Assembly: GCA_900317835.1 (NCBI GenBank)
Contig: ONIL01000019.1
Span: 865-54,049, forward strand
Origin: an uncultured Prevotellaceae bacterium
GTDB lineage: Bacteria; Bacteroidota; Bacteroidia; Bacteroidales; Muribaculaceae
Direction of reading: 5' to 3'
Length of the DNA stretch: 53,185 nucleotides
Positions 27,243 to 35,661 of this stretch are shown one piece after another (position 1 is the first letter of the stretch; each line of letters begins with the position of its first letter). The notes below the pieces were generated by a model, which was not told where the DNA came from, did no database searches, and saw only the letters and a list, made by a program, of their open reading frames with translations. The translations under genes and the position numbers were made by a program.

Positions 27243-28757
27243 ATGAAGAGGTCAACTATATGGATATTAACGGTAGTTATGGCAATAGCCCTATTGGGAC
27301 TGCTTGCCATGCAGATCGTCTATCTCGAGAAGATGGTTGCCATGCGCAACAGCCAGTTCAGCGAGATTGTAATGCGCAGCCTCTACAGCGTCTCCACCAT
27401 GCTGGAGCAGAACGAGACCAAATACTTCCTAGACAAGGATCTGGCCGAGGCCGAGCAGACGTACTCGGGCATCAGTCAGAACAGTTTCAGCTTCAGTGAC
27501 CGTCACGAGGCGACGATTGACACGACATTTAGTACCGATGCGGCCACAAAACCGCGTCCCGCCAACATCAACACGCTCAAGGATTTGAACGTCAAGGACT
27601 TGAATGATTCCTACCAACGCAAGCAGGAAACGCTTAAAGGTCAATACCTGTACCAGAAGAGCCTTCTGAACGAGGTGATATTGACCATCCTGAACCAATC
27701 GAGCGACCGCCCTATCCAGGAGCGTGCCGACAGTGCTACAGTGGCCAGTTACCTGCGGTCGGAGTTGGAGTTCAACGGATTGACGCTGCCTTTTGAGTTC
27801 GCCGTCAAGAGCCGCAGTAATGGCGTGGTTTATAAGACCGACGGCTACGCGCCAGTATCGCAGCAGGACGTTTACAGCCAAGTGCTGTTCCCCAATGACC
27901 CCAAGAACAAGCAGAATACGCTCTGCGTGTTTTTCCCCAACAAGAGCGACTACATCTTCTCGTCGGTCAAGTTTCTTGTGCCCTCATTGGCTTTCACATT
28001 CCTGCTGCTGGGTGTGTTCCTGTACACCATCTCGGTGGCCTTCAAGCAGAAGAAACTCAGTGAGATCAAGAACGACTTCATCAACAACATGACGCACGAG
28101 TTCAAGACGCCTATCTCGTCCATATCGATTGCCGCCCAGATGTTGAACGACGACAGCGTGCGCAAGAGTCCTGAGATGCTCAAGCACGTCTCCAGTGTCA
28201 TCAACGACGAGACCAAGCGGTTGCGCTTCCAGGTCGAGAAGGTGCTGCAGCTGTCACTGTTCGACCGCAAGAACGCCACCATGCGTCTCGAGGAAGAGGA
28301 TGCCAATGCCAGCATCTACAGCGTCATCAACACTTTCAAGCTCAAAGTTGAAAAATATGGCGGCCACATCAACGCCAACCTCGATGCCGAGGACCCCATT
28401 ATCAACGTGGACCGCATGCATTTCACCAACGTGATCTTCAACCTGCTGGACAACGCCGTCAAGTACCGCCGTGAGGATGTGGCACCTGAACTTGAGGTGA
28501 CCACGATCAACCCCAACGAGGACCATATTCAGATCACCGTCGCCGACAACGGCATAGGCATGACACGTGAGGACTTGAAGAAGATTTTCGAGAAGTTCTA
28601 TCGCGTCTCTACCGGCAACCGCCACGATGTCAAGGGCTTCGGCCTTGGTTTGGCCTACGTGCATAAGATGATTGACCTCTTCGGCGGATCCATTCGCGCT
28701 GAGAGCGAACTCAATAAGGGATCGAAATTTATTATCACATTACCACTATACAAATAA
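27243..28757 (+). CDS. rprX: Two-component sensor histidine kinase, RprX-like
   Basis: This 504-residue kinase has an N-terminal membrane helix (about 6-28), a periplasmic sensor region (about 30-240) with no recognised domain, and a second helix (about 243-266). The HisKA phospho-acceptor H285 sits in NNMTHEFKTPISS. The HATPase domain has an N box (NVIFNLLDNAVKYR), DNGIGM and GFGLGLAYVHKM. The next gene, 12 bases downstream, is a 236-residue OmpR-type regulator very like RprY, so the pair is probably RprX/RprY, first described in Bacteroides fragilis. The signal sensed is not known from the sequence. Confidence 0.85.
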   Translation: MKRSTIWILTVVMAIALLGLLAMQIVYLEKMVAMRNSQFSEIVMRSLYSVSTMLEQNETKYFLDKDLAEAEQTYSGISQNSFSFSDRHEATIDTTFSTDAATKPRPANINTLKDLNVKDLNDSYQRKQETLKGQYLYQKSLLNEVILTILNQSSDRPIQERADSATVASYLRSELEFNGLTLPFEFAVKSRSNGVVYKTDGYAPVSQQDVYSQVLFPNDPKNKQNTLCVFFPNKSDYIFSSVKFLVPSLAFTFLLLGVFLYTISVAFKQKKLSEIKNDFINNMTHEFKTPISSISIAAQMLNDDSVRKSPEMLKHVSSVINDETKRLRFQVEKVLQLSLFDRKNATMRLEEEDANASIYSVINTFKLKVEKYGGHINANLDAEDPIINVDRMHFTNVIFNLLDNAVKYRREDVAPELEVTTINPNEDHIQITVADNGIGMTREDLKKIFEKFYRVSTGNRHDVKGFGLGLAYVHKMIDLFGGSIRAESELNKGSKFIITLPLYK

Positions 28758-28769
28758 AAAACGACAATT

Positions 28770-29480
28770 ATGGAAGACAAACTGAGAATTCTGTTATGCG
28801 AGGATGACGAGAATCTGGGAACCCTGACTCGTGAATACCTCGAGGACAAGGGCTACAAAGCCGAACTGTTTGCCGATGGAGAGGCCGGTTACAAGGCATT
28901 CCTCAAGGGCAAGTACGACATCTGCCTGCTCGACGTGATGATGCCCAAGAAAGACGGCTACCAGCTCGCACAGGAGATCCGCGCCGTCAACAGCGATGTG
29001 CCCATCATCTTCTTGACCGCCAAAGCCCTGAAGGAGGACATCCTCGAGGGCTTCAAGATCGGTGCCGATGACTACATCACCAAGCCCTTCTCGATGGAGG
29101 AGCTGGTGCTGCGCATCGAGGCCATCCTGCGTCGCGTCAAGGGCAAGAAGGGCAAGGAAGTGACCGTTTACAAGATCGGCAAGTTCACCTTCGACACCCA
29201 GCGTCAAGTGCTGTTCACAGACGACCGCAGCGACAACCTCACCACCAAGGAGAGTGAGCTGTTGAGCCTGCTGTGCGCCCACATGAACGAGATCCTGGAG
29301 CGTAATTTCGCCCTCAAGACCATCTGGATCGATGACAACTACTTCAACGCCCGCTCGATGGACGTTTACATCACCAAGTTGCGCAAGAAACTCAAAGAGG
29401 ATCCCACGATCGAGATCATCAACATCCACGGCAAGGGTTACAAGCTCATCGCTCCCGAGGTGGAAACCGACGACAAGTAA
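28770..29480 (+). CDS. rprY: Response regulator, OmpR family, RprY-like
   Basis: This 236-residue protein has a receiver domain with acidic pocket E11/D12/D13, phospho-acceptor D55 (LLDVMMPKKDG) and the conserved Lys in FLTAKAL. A winged-helix DNA-binding domain follows (about 130-230), with the recognition region FNARSMDVYITKLRKKLKED and the closing IINIHGKGYKLIAP. Length and sequence fit RprY of Bacteroidetes, a regulator with broad metabolic targets. It is co-transcribed with the kinase upstream and ends at the hairpin at 29511-29566. Confidence 0.87.
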   Translation: MEDKLRILLCEDDENLGTLTREYLEDKGYKAELFADGEAGYKAFLKGKYDICLLDVMMPKKDGYQLAQEIRAVNSDVPIIFLTAKALKEDILEGFKIGADDYITKPFSMEELVLRIEAILRRVKGKKGKEVTVYKIGKFTFDTQRQVLFTDDRSDNLTTKESELLSLLCAHMNEILERNFALKTIWIDDNYFNARSMDVYITKLRKKLKEDPTIEIINIHGKGYKLIAPEVETDDK

Positions 29481-29510
29481 CCGTTCGGTCTCTACTCTAG
29501 ACTTACTAAC

Positions 29511-29572
29511 CTCACGCTAGGACGCCAAGACGCTGAGATATTCGCGTCTGCGCGTCTTAGCGTGAGTTATTC
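29511..29572 (+). terminator. Long imperfect hairpin after rprY
   Basis: CTCACGCTA (29511-29519) pairs with TAGCGTGAG (29558-29566), and inner GACGC and AGACGC segments pair with GCGTC and GCGTCT. The result is a stem of about 20 pairs with small bulges. It is followed by TTATTCTTG. Probably the rprXY terminator; the T run is weak. Confidence 0.6.
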
Positions 29573-29629
29573 TTGTAGTCCTAAAATGCGTTAAATGTGA
29601 GCCAATTCCCGCTCATATCACAAGCCAAT

Positions 29630-29661
29630 CTTGCATCATATTGCCAAAAACTGTAACTTTG
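29630..29661 (+). promoter_or_regulatory. Promoter of the plsC-like gene
   Basis: CTTG (29630-29633), 20 bases, then TAACTTTG (29654-29661), about 30 bases before the ATG at 29692. This rules out an in-frame TTG at 29641 as the start. Confidence 0.62.
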
Positions 29662-29691
29662 CACCACCTACGGATTGTGACTGATATAACT

Positions 29692-30414
29692 ATGATTTAT
29701 ATTTACCGGATATACCAATGGTGCATCGTTTCACCCATCATGCTGGTCCTTAGCATCTTGACAGCACTCATCACCATCATCGGATGCCTGTTTAACCAAG
29801 ATTATTGGGGCTATTACCCAGCCAAGTGGTGGGCCAGGACGTGGTGCTGGCTGCACCTGGTGAGCGTCAAGGTCGAGGGACGTGAACTCATTGACCACGA
29901 GACCAGTTATGTCTTCGTAGCCAACCACCAAGGTGCATACGACATCTTCTCCATCTACGGCTTCCTGGGGCACAACTTCAAGTGGATGATGCGCAAGGGC
30001 ATCACCAACATACCGCTTATCGGCACAGCTTGCCGCATGGCCGGCCACATCTTGGTTGACACCCACTCCACCCAAGGACTGCGCGACACGATGGCGGCAG
30101 CCAAAAAGAAACTGCATGGCGGCATGTCGATTGTCGTATTCCCCGAAGGCAGGCGCACTGACACGGGCAAGATGGCCCCCTTCAAGAACGGGGCTTTCAA
30201 ACTTGCGCTCGAATTCGGCTTGCCCGTCGTCCCCATTACTATCAACGGCAGCTACCAGGTGATGCCCCGCAGCACCTTCAATGTTACCCCCGGCACCATT
30301 ACGCTCACCTTCCATGAGCCCATCCAGCACTCAGGCGGTAACGACATCGCACAGGTGAGCCACCAGTGCCGCGCCATCATCCAGCGCGACCTGCCTCTCG
30401 ACCAGCGCGACTAA
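29692..30414 (+). CDS. plsC: 1-acyl-sn-glycerol-3-phosphate acyltransferase (PlsC-like)
   Basis: This 240-residue membrane enzyme transfers an acyl chain to lysophosphatidic acid, the second acylation step of phospholipid synthesis. It starts at MIYIYRIYQW (29692), downstream of the promoter. An N-terminal membrane helix spans about residues 10-32. The catalytic HX4D motif is NHQGAYD (H79, D84), and the substrate-binding motifs FPEGRRT and VPITINGSY follow. It is a single-gene unit, convergent with the acyltransferase-3 gene at 30447. Related lyso-lipid acyltransferases of the same fold cannot be excluded. Confidence 0.88.
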   Translation: MIYIYRIYQWCIVSPIMLVLSILTALITIIGCLFNQDYWGYYPAKWWARTWCWLHLVSVKVEGRELIDHETSYVFVANHQGAYDIFSIYGFLGHNFKWMMRKGITNIPLIGTACRMAGHILVDTHSTQGLRDTMAAAKKKLHGGMSIVVFPEGRRTDTGKMAPFKNGAFKLALEFGLPVVPITINGSYQVMPRSTFNVTPGTITLTFHEPIQHSGGNDIAQVSHQCRAIIQRDLPLDQRD

Positions 30415-30446
30415 TTCCCAACAGCCGCACAAAGAAAAAACAAAAA

Positions 30447-31466
30447 TTACAGTTTGAGCAAGACCTTAAAACGCGAGTGTGTGATCAGATGAGAGATGTA
30501 AGCACACAAGATCGTTATAAATAATGCCAAGATGAAGACCACCAAAATGGGCAGATTCTCCATGTGAAGGATACCCTTAACGCAGTAAACCCTGATGAGA
30601 ACGACAAAGACCAAATGGAAGATATATACGCCCATGGAATTCGTTCCCACTAATTGAATCAAACTTGAGCATTTTATCGTTTCCTTTACATCCAGCAACA
30701 GGCCGAAGATACCGCTACTCAGCAACATCGCGCCCAGTGTGGGGCAAGAATAACTCACGCCTTCAAACAGGACTCCCGAATGTTGTGTCATCACGATTGT
30801 CTTGAATACATTCAATGCCACACCAGCAATAATCAGCACCACACACACTGTTTTGCTTAATCTGTGCTTCGACAGATATGCTCCCAAACGGGAATACACA
30901 AATCCATACATCGTGAAGAAGCCCGTAAGTCCCCAACTGGGGAAATGCTGTTCGGGCTTGACAAACAGGATAATATCCCACATGAAGTTGTTCAGGAAAG
31001 TCACAGTGAAAAGGGCGGCTACCAGCAAGTAAGTGCACCACTTGGGCAAGAACTGGAGCACGTAATTAATCACATAAATGATGGCCAATGAATAGAGGAA
31101 CCAATAGTGATTAAATAAATCCCAATAGGTGATTGGCAAGCCATGACGCAGCAGGGCACCTAACACCAGGCACTTCAGGATTAACGTCCAGAAGACGGCG
31201 ACACCAATCAGCCTGACTACCTTATCCAACGTTTTCTTGAAGGTCGTCTTTTTATTACTGGTCAATGCACCATTCACCATGAAAAACATGGGGACACTGG
31301 CAGTACAAAGCATCTGAACGATCTTGTTGAAATTAGGCACATAGAATTCACCCGGAACGAATGCGAAATCCAACATGAACAGATGATAAAAGACCACCAT
31401 GAACATGGCCAATGCCTTGATCACATCATAACCAAATATCCTTTGCTTATTTGATTCAAGACCCAT
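30447..31466 (-). CDS. Acyltransferase family 3 membrane protein
   Basis: This 339-residue protein has about ten hydrophobic segments. The N-terminal family pattern is RIFGYDVIKALAMFMVVFYH, containing the conserved His of the acyltransferase-3 family. Next come the VPMFFMVNGAL region and repeated aromatic-rich helices. Such enzymes O-acetylate surface polysaccharides or lipids in the cytoplasmic membrane. The base composition is more AT-rich than that of neighbouring genes, which may hint at transfer. The CpsB-like phosphatase gene lies 91 bases upstream in the same direction, so a role in polysaccharide decoration is plausible but not shown. Confidence 0.83.
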   Translation of the reverse strand: MGLESNKQRIFGYDVIKALAMFMVVFYHLFMLDFAFVPGEFYVPNFNKIVQMLCTASVPMFFMVNGALTSNKKTTFKKTLDKVVRLIGVAVFWTLILKCLVLGALLRHGLPITYWDLFNHYWFLYSLAIIYVINYVLQFLPKWCTYLLVAALFTVTFLNNFMWDIILFVKPEQHFPSWGLTGFFTMYGFVYSRLGAYLSKHRLSKTVCVVLIIAGVALNVFKTIVMTQHSGVLFEGVSYSCPTLGAMLLSSGIFGLLLDVKETIKCSSLIQLVGTNSMGVYIFHLVFVVLIRVYCVKGILHMENLPILVVFILALFITILCAYISHLITHSRFKVLLKL

Positions 31467-31557
31467 AGTAGAAGATATTCAAGTTAAGATTGACCAAGCT
31501 CTGTGAACTCTAACGGAACTACAACTTATTCTTAATTCAGAATTGATTTAAAGGATT

Positions 31558-32298
31558 CTAGCCAATCAGATCATTCTTGATCGTCGGCTCGATTTCCTGG
31601 CTAAGTTTTTTCCACTCCTTGGAGTTGAGATAGTCCATGATGATGTGGGCATGCTTGATGTTGTGCATGTCACTGCCCAGGTAATCTATCATGCCGTTAT
31701 GGGCAAACCACAGGGCGCTGTCACGCGCTTCCTCTCCGAAGTAGCCCGTGAACGACAGGATATTAACCTGAAAACGTGCACCTGCATTGTGCAGTTGCTC
31801 ATAGCGCTTGCGGCGACGTGAATAATAGGTGTAACGCTCGGGATGGGCCAAGATGGTCCTATAACCCTTAACCTGCATGTCAAACAACAGGTCGTCAAGA
31901 TTCATCAATTCCTGTTGAAACGAGTTCTCAAGCAGGACGTGGTTACCAGGCATCGGCAGTAGATGGTCGGCGGCATATTCTTTGTCGAAGAATTCGTCCA
32001 TGCGATACTCGGCACTGAGGTGCAAGTCTATATCCAGACCAGCATCAATCACGGCATCCTTGAGCTTGAGAAATGCGTCCATCAAGCTCTCACGGGTATT
32101 TTCAAAGGTAATAGCGGTCACGTGTGATGTGAGAATCACACGGTTAATACCCATCTGCTGCTCGGCACGCAACATCTCGAGCGATTGTTCAATCGACTGC
32201 GAGCCATGGTCAACGCCGGGCAGGATGTGGCAATGTATATCTGTATTATAGAACAGTTTAACCTGTTCTTTCTTGCTCTTGAAGAATTTTCCAAACAT
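31558..32298 (-). CDS. CpsB/CapC-type tyrosine-protein phosphatase (PHP fold)
   Basis: This 246-residue protein starts at MFGKFFKSKK (32298); the frame continues upstream to 32409, but those residues are not family-like and lie in AT-rich promoter sequence. Metal-binding motifs of the polymerase and histidinol phosphatase fold are DIHCHILPGVDHG (about 20-32), LTSHV, ILAHPERY and YLGSDMHN. Family members dephosphorylate the tyrosine kinase that controls capsule or exopolysaccharide chain length. The expected kinase and polysaccharide genes are not adjacent; only an acyltransferase-3 gene follows. The substrate is therefore open. Confidence 0.85.
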   Translation of the reverse strand: MFGKFFKSKKEQVKLFYNTDIHCHILPGVDHGSQSIEQSLEMLRAEQQMGINRVILTSHVTAITFENTRESLMDAFLKLKDAVIDAGLDIDLHLSAEYRMDEFFDKEYAADHLLPMPGNHVLLENSFQQELMNLDDLLFDMQVKGYRTILAHPERYTYYSRRRKRYEQLHNAGARFQVNILSFTGYFGEEARDSALWFAHNGMIDYLGSDMHNIKHAHIIMDYLNSKEWKKLSQEIEPTIKNDLIG

Positions 32299-32345
32299 AA
32301 TTGATTTTATTCCTATGGAAAATAGCACAAATCCAAATTGACTTG

Positions 32346-32353
32346 CAAAAATA
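32346..32353 (-). promoter_or_regulatory. Putative -7 element of the CpsB-like gene
   Basis: Minus-strand TATTTTTG fits TAnnTTTG, about 47 bases before the ATG at 32298. No -33 match at the normal distance. Confidence 0.35.
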
Positions 32354-32504
32354 CTCATTATTTTTGGTTTATACCCCCATATTAACGATTTTTTTCTTTT
32401 AAAAATCACCCATCGGCCAAATCCAACCAGCCAACCATTTCACTGATACCATTTACACATTGGTTTGTCTCAAGCCATCAAAAAAGAAAAAGTGGCGGCA
32501 ATTG

Positions 32505-32534
32505 TTTGCAGGTGCTGTTTTTATACTAACTTTG
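32505..32534 (+). promoter_or_regulatory. Promoter of dut and probably the downstream envelope genes
   Basis: TTTG (32505-32508), 18 bases, then TAACTTTG (32527-32534). Full consensus match; the start site should fall about 10 bases before the dut ATG at 32554. An ATG at 32547 is out of frame and stops after seven codons. Confidence 0.74.
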
Positions 32535-32553
32535 TGGCAAGAAAGAATGGATC

Positions 32554-32997
32554 ATGGACAAGATTAACGTGAAGATTGTGAACCGAGGGCCGCACGAGTT
32601 GCCACAATACTGCACGACACAAAGTGCGGGAATGGACCTGCGGGCCTGGCTCAATGAGCCGTTGACGCTTCAGCCGTTGCACCGCGCACTGGTGCACACA
32701 GGGGTCTATATCGCCCTGCCCGAGGGCTATGAATGCCAAATCAGACCGCGCAGTGGCTTGGCCTTGAAACGTGGCTTGACGGTGCTTAACACGCCTGGGA
32801 CCATCGATGCCGATTACCGCGGCGAGATAGGCGTCATCATCGTGAACTTGAGTAACGAGCAGCAAACCATTGAGAACGGCGAGCGCATCTGCCAGATGGT
32901 GGTTACACGTCACAGCACAGTCCAGTGGACGCTAGTTGACGACCTGGATGAAACCGAACGCGGTGCCGGCGGCTTTGGCCACACTGGAACGAAATAG
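32554..32997 (+). CDS. dut: Deoxyuridine 5'-triphosphate nucleotidohydrolase (dUTPase)
   Basis: This 147-residue trimeric enzyme hydrolyses dUTP to dUMP, keeping uracil out of DNA and supplying thymidylate synthesis. All five motifs are visible: [47 protein letters not shown] and [10 protein letters not shown]. The start at 32554 fits the family and the promoter. A TPR protein gene follows after 40 bases. Confidence 0.96.
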   Translation: MDKINVKIVNRGPHELPQYCTTQSAGMDLRAWLNEPLTLQPLHRALVHTGVYIALPEGYECQIRPRSGLALKRGLTVLNTPGTIDADYRGEIGVIIVNLSNEQQTIENGERICQMVVTRHSTVQWTLVDDLDETERGAGGFGHTGTK

Positions 32998-33037
32998 TCA
33001 GTAGTTTTTTAGTTAATAGTTGAGAGTTACACAGTTA

Positions 33038-34771
33038 ATGAAACGATTTCTTGTTATCATAGCCTTGACGCTGCTGGCACTAACGACCATTGCAGGCAAG
33101 AATGAGACTAAGGCCAAAAACAACGTCAGCCTCGCTGACCAGCGCAAGGCCGAATACATCTTCATAGAAGCACAGAACCAGAAGATGAAAGGCAACTTTG
33201 ACGCCTTTCACGACCTGTTGGTATATGCACACGAGATTGACCCGGGGAATACTGCCATATCATTCTATATGGGCATGTGCCTGTTAAAAATGAACAATAC
33301 CACTAAGGAACGCGCCGAACGGGCTTTGACATTGATGAAGGAGCACTTTGAAGCCCAGCCCGAAGACCTCTACGAGACAACCTTCTATAGCGACGCCAAT
33401 ATGCAGTTGGGGCACCCTGACGAGGCTCTGCGCGCCCTTAAAGTACTCAACGAGCACAATCCTAATCGGTTGGAGCTGCAAGTCCGCCTCGCCGAAGCCT
33501 ATTCCCAGTCGGGTGATTACGTCCAGAGCAACGCTACCTATGACAGTATCGCGACGCTCTTTGGCAGCTCTATCCAAATCACTTCCAGCAAGATAGACAA
33601 CTACATGGCGATGAATGACAGCACTGGAGCTCTGCGTGAAATGCGCGCCATGTTGGCCACAGCCCCCCAGAACGACACTTACAACATCGCCATGAGCAGT
33701 CTGTTCCAGCACTATGGCATGAATGACAGCGCACTTTATTACCTGGACCGTGCCCAGGAATATGCCCCCGACAACGGCTACATCTATCTGGCTCGCGCCG
33801 AATACTATAACATGGCCGGCGACAGCATCGGCTATGAACAGCAGATCTATAATGCACTCACCGCCGAGCAACTGGACGTGGATTCCAAGCTGGGTGTGCT
33901 GTTGGGCTATATCCGACAGCGACTTGCCGCCGAGGACACCACACAGCGCATCAACAACCTGTTCACGGTGCTCATCCAGCAGCACCCCCACGAGGCCAAG
34001 ATCCATCAACTCTATAGTGAGTATTTCTATACCAAGAAGGATTTCAAGGGCGCAATTGAGCAGCTTGGGTACAGCCTTGACGTTAATCCAACAGATGCTG
34101 ACGGCTGGCGCAATATGGTCATCCTCAACATGATGGATGACAACTATGCCGACGCGGTCAAGGCTTCGGAGAAAGCGCTGGAGTATAACCCGGACAACTT
34201 GGACCTGTACGGCTATGTTGCCGGATGCTATCATCAGATGGAGGAATACGACAAGGCCATCGAGACCTATCAAAAAATACTCACCTTGGTTGACTCAACC
34301 GATCTGGAACGGCAATCCGAGCTCATTACCGGCATGGGCGACACCTACAGCGAAATGGGCGATACGGCCAAGACCGTGGAGTGCTACGAGCGTGCGCTGG
34401 AGCTTGATCCGGTCAATTCGGGAGCGCTCAACAACTACGCCTACTATCTCGCACAGCGCGGCGAGGATTTGGACCGCGCTGAACGCATGGCTGCCATCGC
34501 TGTCAAGGACGACCCCGAGAATGCCAACTTCATCGACACTTACGCATGGGTCTATTTTGCGAAGAAGGACTATACCAAGGCCCTGCTCTATATCAAGAGT
34601 GCCGTCGAGAAGGACGAGAGCAACCACCTGCTGGAACACTACGGCGATATCCTGTGGTTCAACGACGAGAAAGATGCTGCCGTCGAGCAATGGACCAAGG
34701 CACTCGAGGAGGATCCTGACAACGAATTGTTGCAACGCAAAGTAAAAAACAAGACTTATTATGAAGAATAA
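33038..34771 (+). CDS. Exported tetratricopeptide-repeat protein
   Basis: This 577-residue protein starts at MKRFLVIIALTLLALTTIAG (a signal peptide); an in-frame TTG six codons earlier is less likely. The rest is a solenoid of about twelve TPR motifs (for example AVKASEKALEYNPDNLDLYG, DKAIETYQKILTLV, TVECYERALELDPVNSGALN). It is probably periplasmic and acts as a protein-binding scaffold. Its 3' end overlaps the DUF4292 gene by 11 bases, so the two are coupled. The set dut, TPR, DUF4292 recurs in Bacteroidetes, which suggests a shared envelope role, possibly in outer-membrane or lipoprotein biogenesis. Confidence 0.85.
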   Translation: MKRFLVIIALTLLALTTIAGKNETKAKNNVSLADQRKAEYIFIEAQNQKMKGNFDAFHDLLVYAHEIDPGNTAISFYMGMCLLKMNNTTKERAERALTLMKEHFEAQPEDLYETTFYSDANMQLGHPDEALRALKVLNEHNPNRLELQVRLAEAYSQSGDYVQSNATYDSIATLFGSSIQITSSKIDNYMAMNDSTGALREMRAMLATAPQNDTYNIAMSSLFQHYGMNDSALYYLDRAQEYAPDNGYIYLARAEYYNMAGDSIGYEQQIYNALTAEQLDVDSKLGVLLGYIRQRLAAEDTTQRINNLFTVLIQQHPHEAKIHQLYSEYFYTKKDFKGAIEQLGYSLDVNPTDADGWRNMVILNMMDDNYADAVKASEKALEYNPDNLDLYGYVAGCYHQMEEYDKAIETYQKILTLVDSTDLERQSELITGMGDTYSEMGDTAKTVECYERALELDPVNSGALNNYAYYLAQRGEDLDRAERMAAIAVKDDPENANFIDTYAWVYFAKKDYTKALLYIKSAVEKDESNHLLEHYGDILWFNDEKDAAVEQWTKALEEDPDNELLQRKVKNKTYYEE

Positions 34772-35591
34772 CATAACAAACTTTATTGTCATCGCCATGG
34801 CGATGATTTTGATGTCATGCGGCACCACCAGGAAGGCCGCCACAGTCACGCCCAACACACCATCAACAACAACTACTGCCGCTACTCCCATCGAAGCCGT
34901 TCTGGCCACCTTGGGGGACTGGCAAACCATGCAGACAGGTGGAAACATCTCGTTGAAGAGCAGCAGCAACTTCTCATCATCAGTCCAAGTGCGCATGTTG
35001 CGTGACCAGGCCATTTTCATCTCGTTGCGGCCCATGCTCGGCATCGAGGTGGGTAAACTGCTCATTACCGCCGATAGCCTCTATGCCGTGGATAAGATCC
35101 ACAAGCGCTTTATTGCCGAGAAAGTCTCACTACTCACTGCTGGCATTCCCGTCACCGTGAGCGATGTGCAGGATATCTTCCTGGGCCGCCCCTTCATCAT
35201 CGGCAAGGGCACACTCAACCAGTCGCTCCAGGAACAAGTCGAGGCCAGCAACGGCAGTAATGGGGTAACATTATCACCCACTGAGCATTACAAGGGCTAC
35301 AGTTACACCTTCTCCTTTGACAAATCCAATCGCATTGTCACACTCAATATCGTGCCTCAGGGCAGCACTACCGCAGCCTATCAGGTCAAGTACAACGACG
35401 TGAAGGCCACCAAGGCTGGCAACATTGCCCACAGCATTAATGTGAATGCCACTGTTGAGAAGAAGAAACTCGATCTGACACTCACCTACAAGAATATTGA
35501 CTGGAACGGCAATGTGAAAATAGATTATGGCATTCCCAACGGTTATTCCCGCATGAGTGCCGCCGACCTCTTCTCGCTCTTCTCCAACTGA
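34761..35591 (+). CDS. DUF4292 outer-membrane lipoprotein (LolB/LolA-like fold suspected)
   Basis: This 276-residue protein has a lipoprotein signal with lipobox LMSC (C20). A Thr/Ala-rich linker (about 28-48) leads to a beta-rich domain. Conserved-looking parts are ISLKSSSNFSSSVQVRMLRDQAIFISLRP, MLGIEVGKLLITADS and the DIDYG-like end (KIDYGIPNGYSRMSAADLF). DUF4292 proteins of Bacteroidetes are thought to resemble LolB and help place lipoproteins; this is inference from fold similarity. It overlaps the TPR gene by 11 bases. The receptor-like gene starts 71 bases after its stop. Confidence 0.8.
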   Translation: MKNNITNFIVIAMAMILMSCGTTRKAATVTPNTPSTTTTAATPIEAVLATLGDWQTMQTGGNISLKSSSNFSSSVQVRMLRDQAIFISLRPMLGIEVGKLLITADSLYAVDKIHKRFIAEKVSLLTAGIPVTVSDVQDIFLGRPFIIGKGTLNQSLQEQVEASNGSNGVTLSPTEHYKGYSYTFSFDKSNRIVTLNIVPQGSTTAAYQVKYNDVKATKAGNIAHSINVNATVEKKKLDLTLTYKNIDWNGNVKIDYGIPNGYSRMSAADLFSLFSN

Positions 35592-35661
35592 TACCCTAAG
35601 ACTTGTAACTGTAATAAATCGGTTTTTTCTGCGTTATGTTATAATAGAAGAGAGACTGATT

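Noticed and set aside
33284-34273. 329-codon open frame antisense to the TPR gene
   Set aside because: Composition follows from the repeat-rich TPR gene on the other strand.
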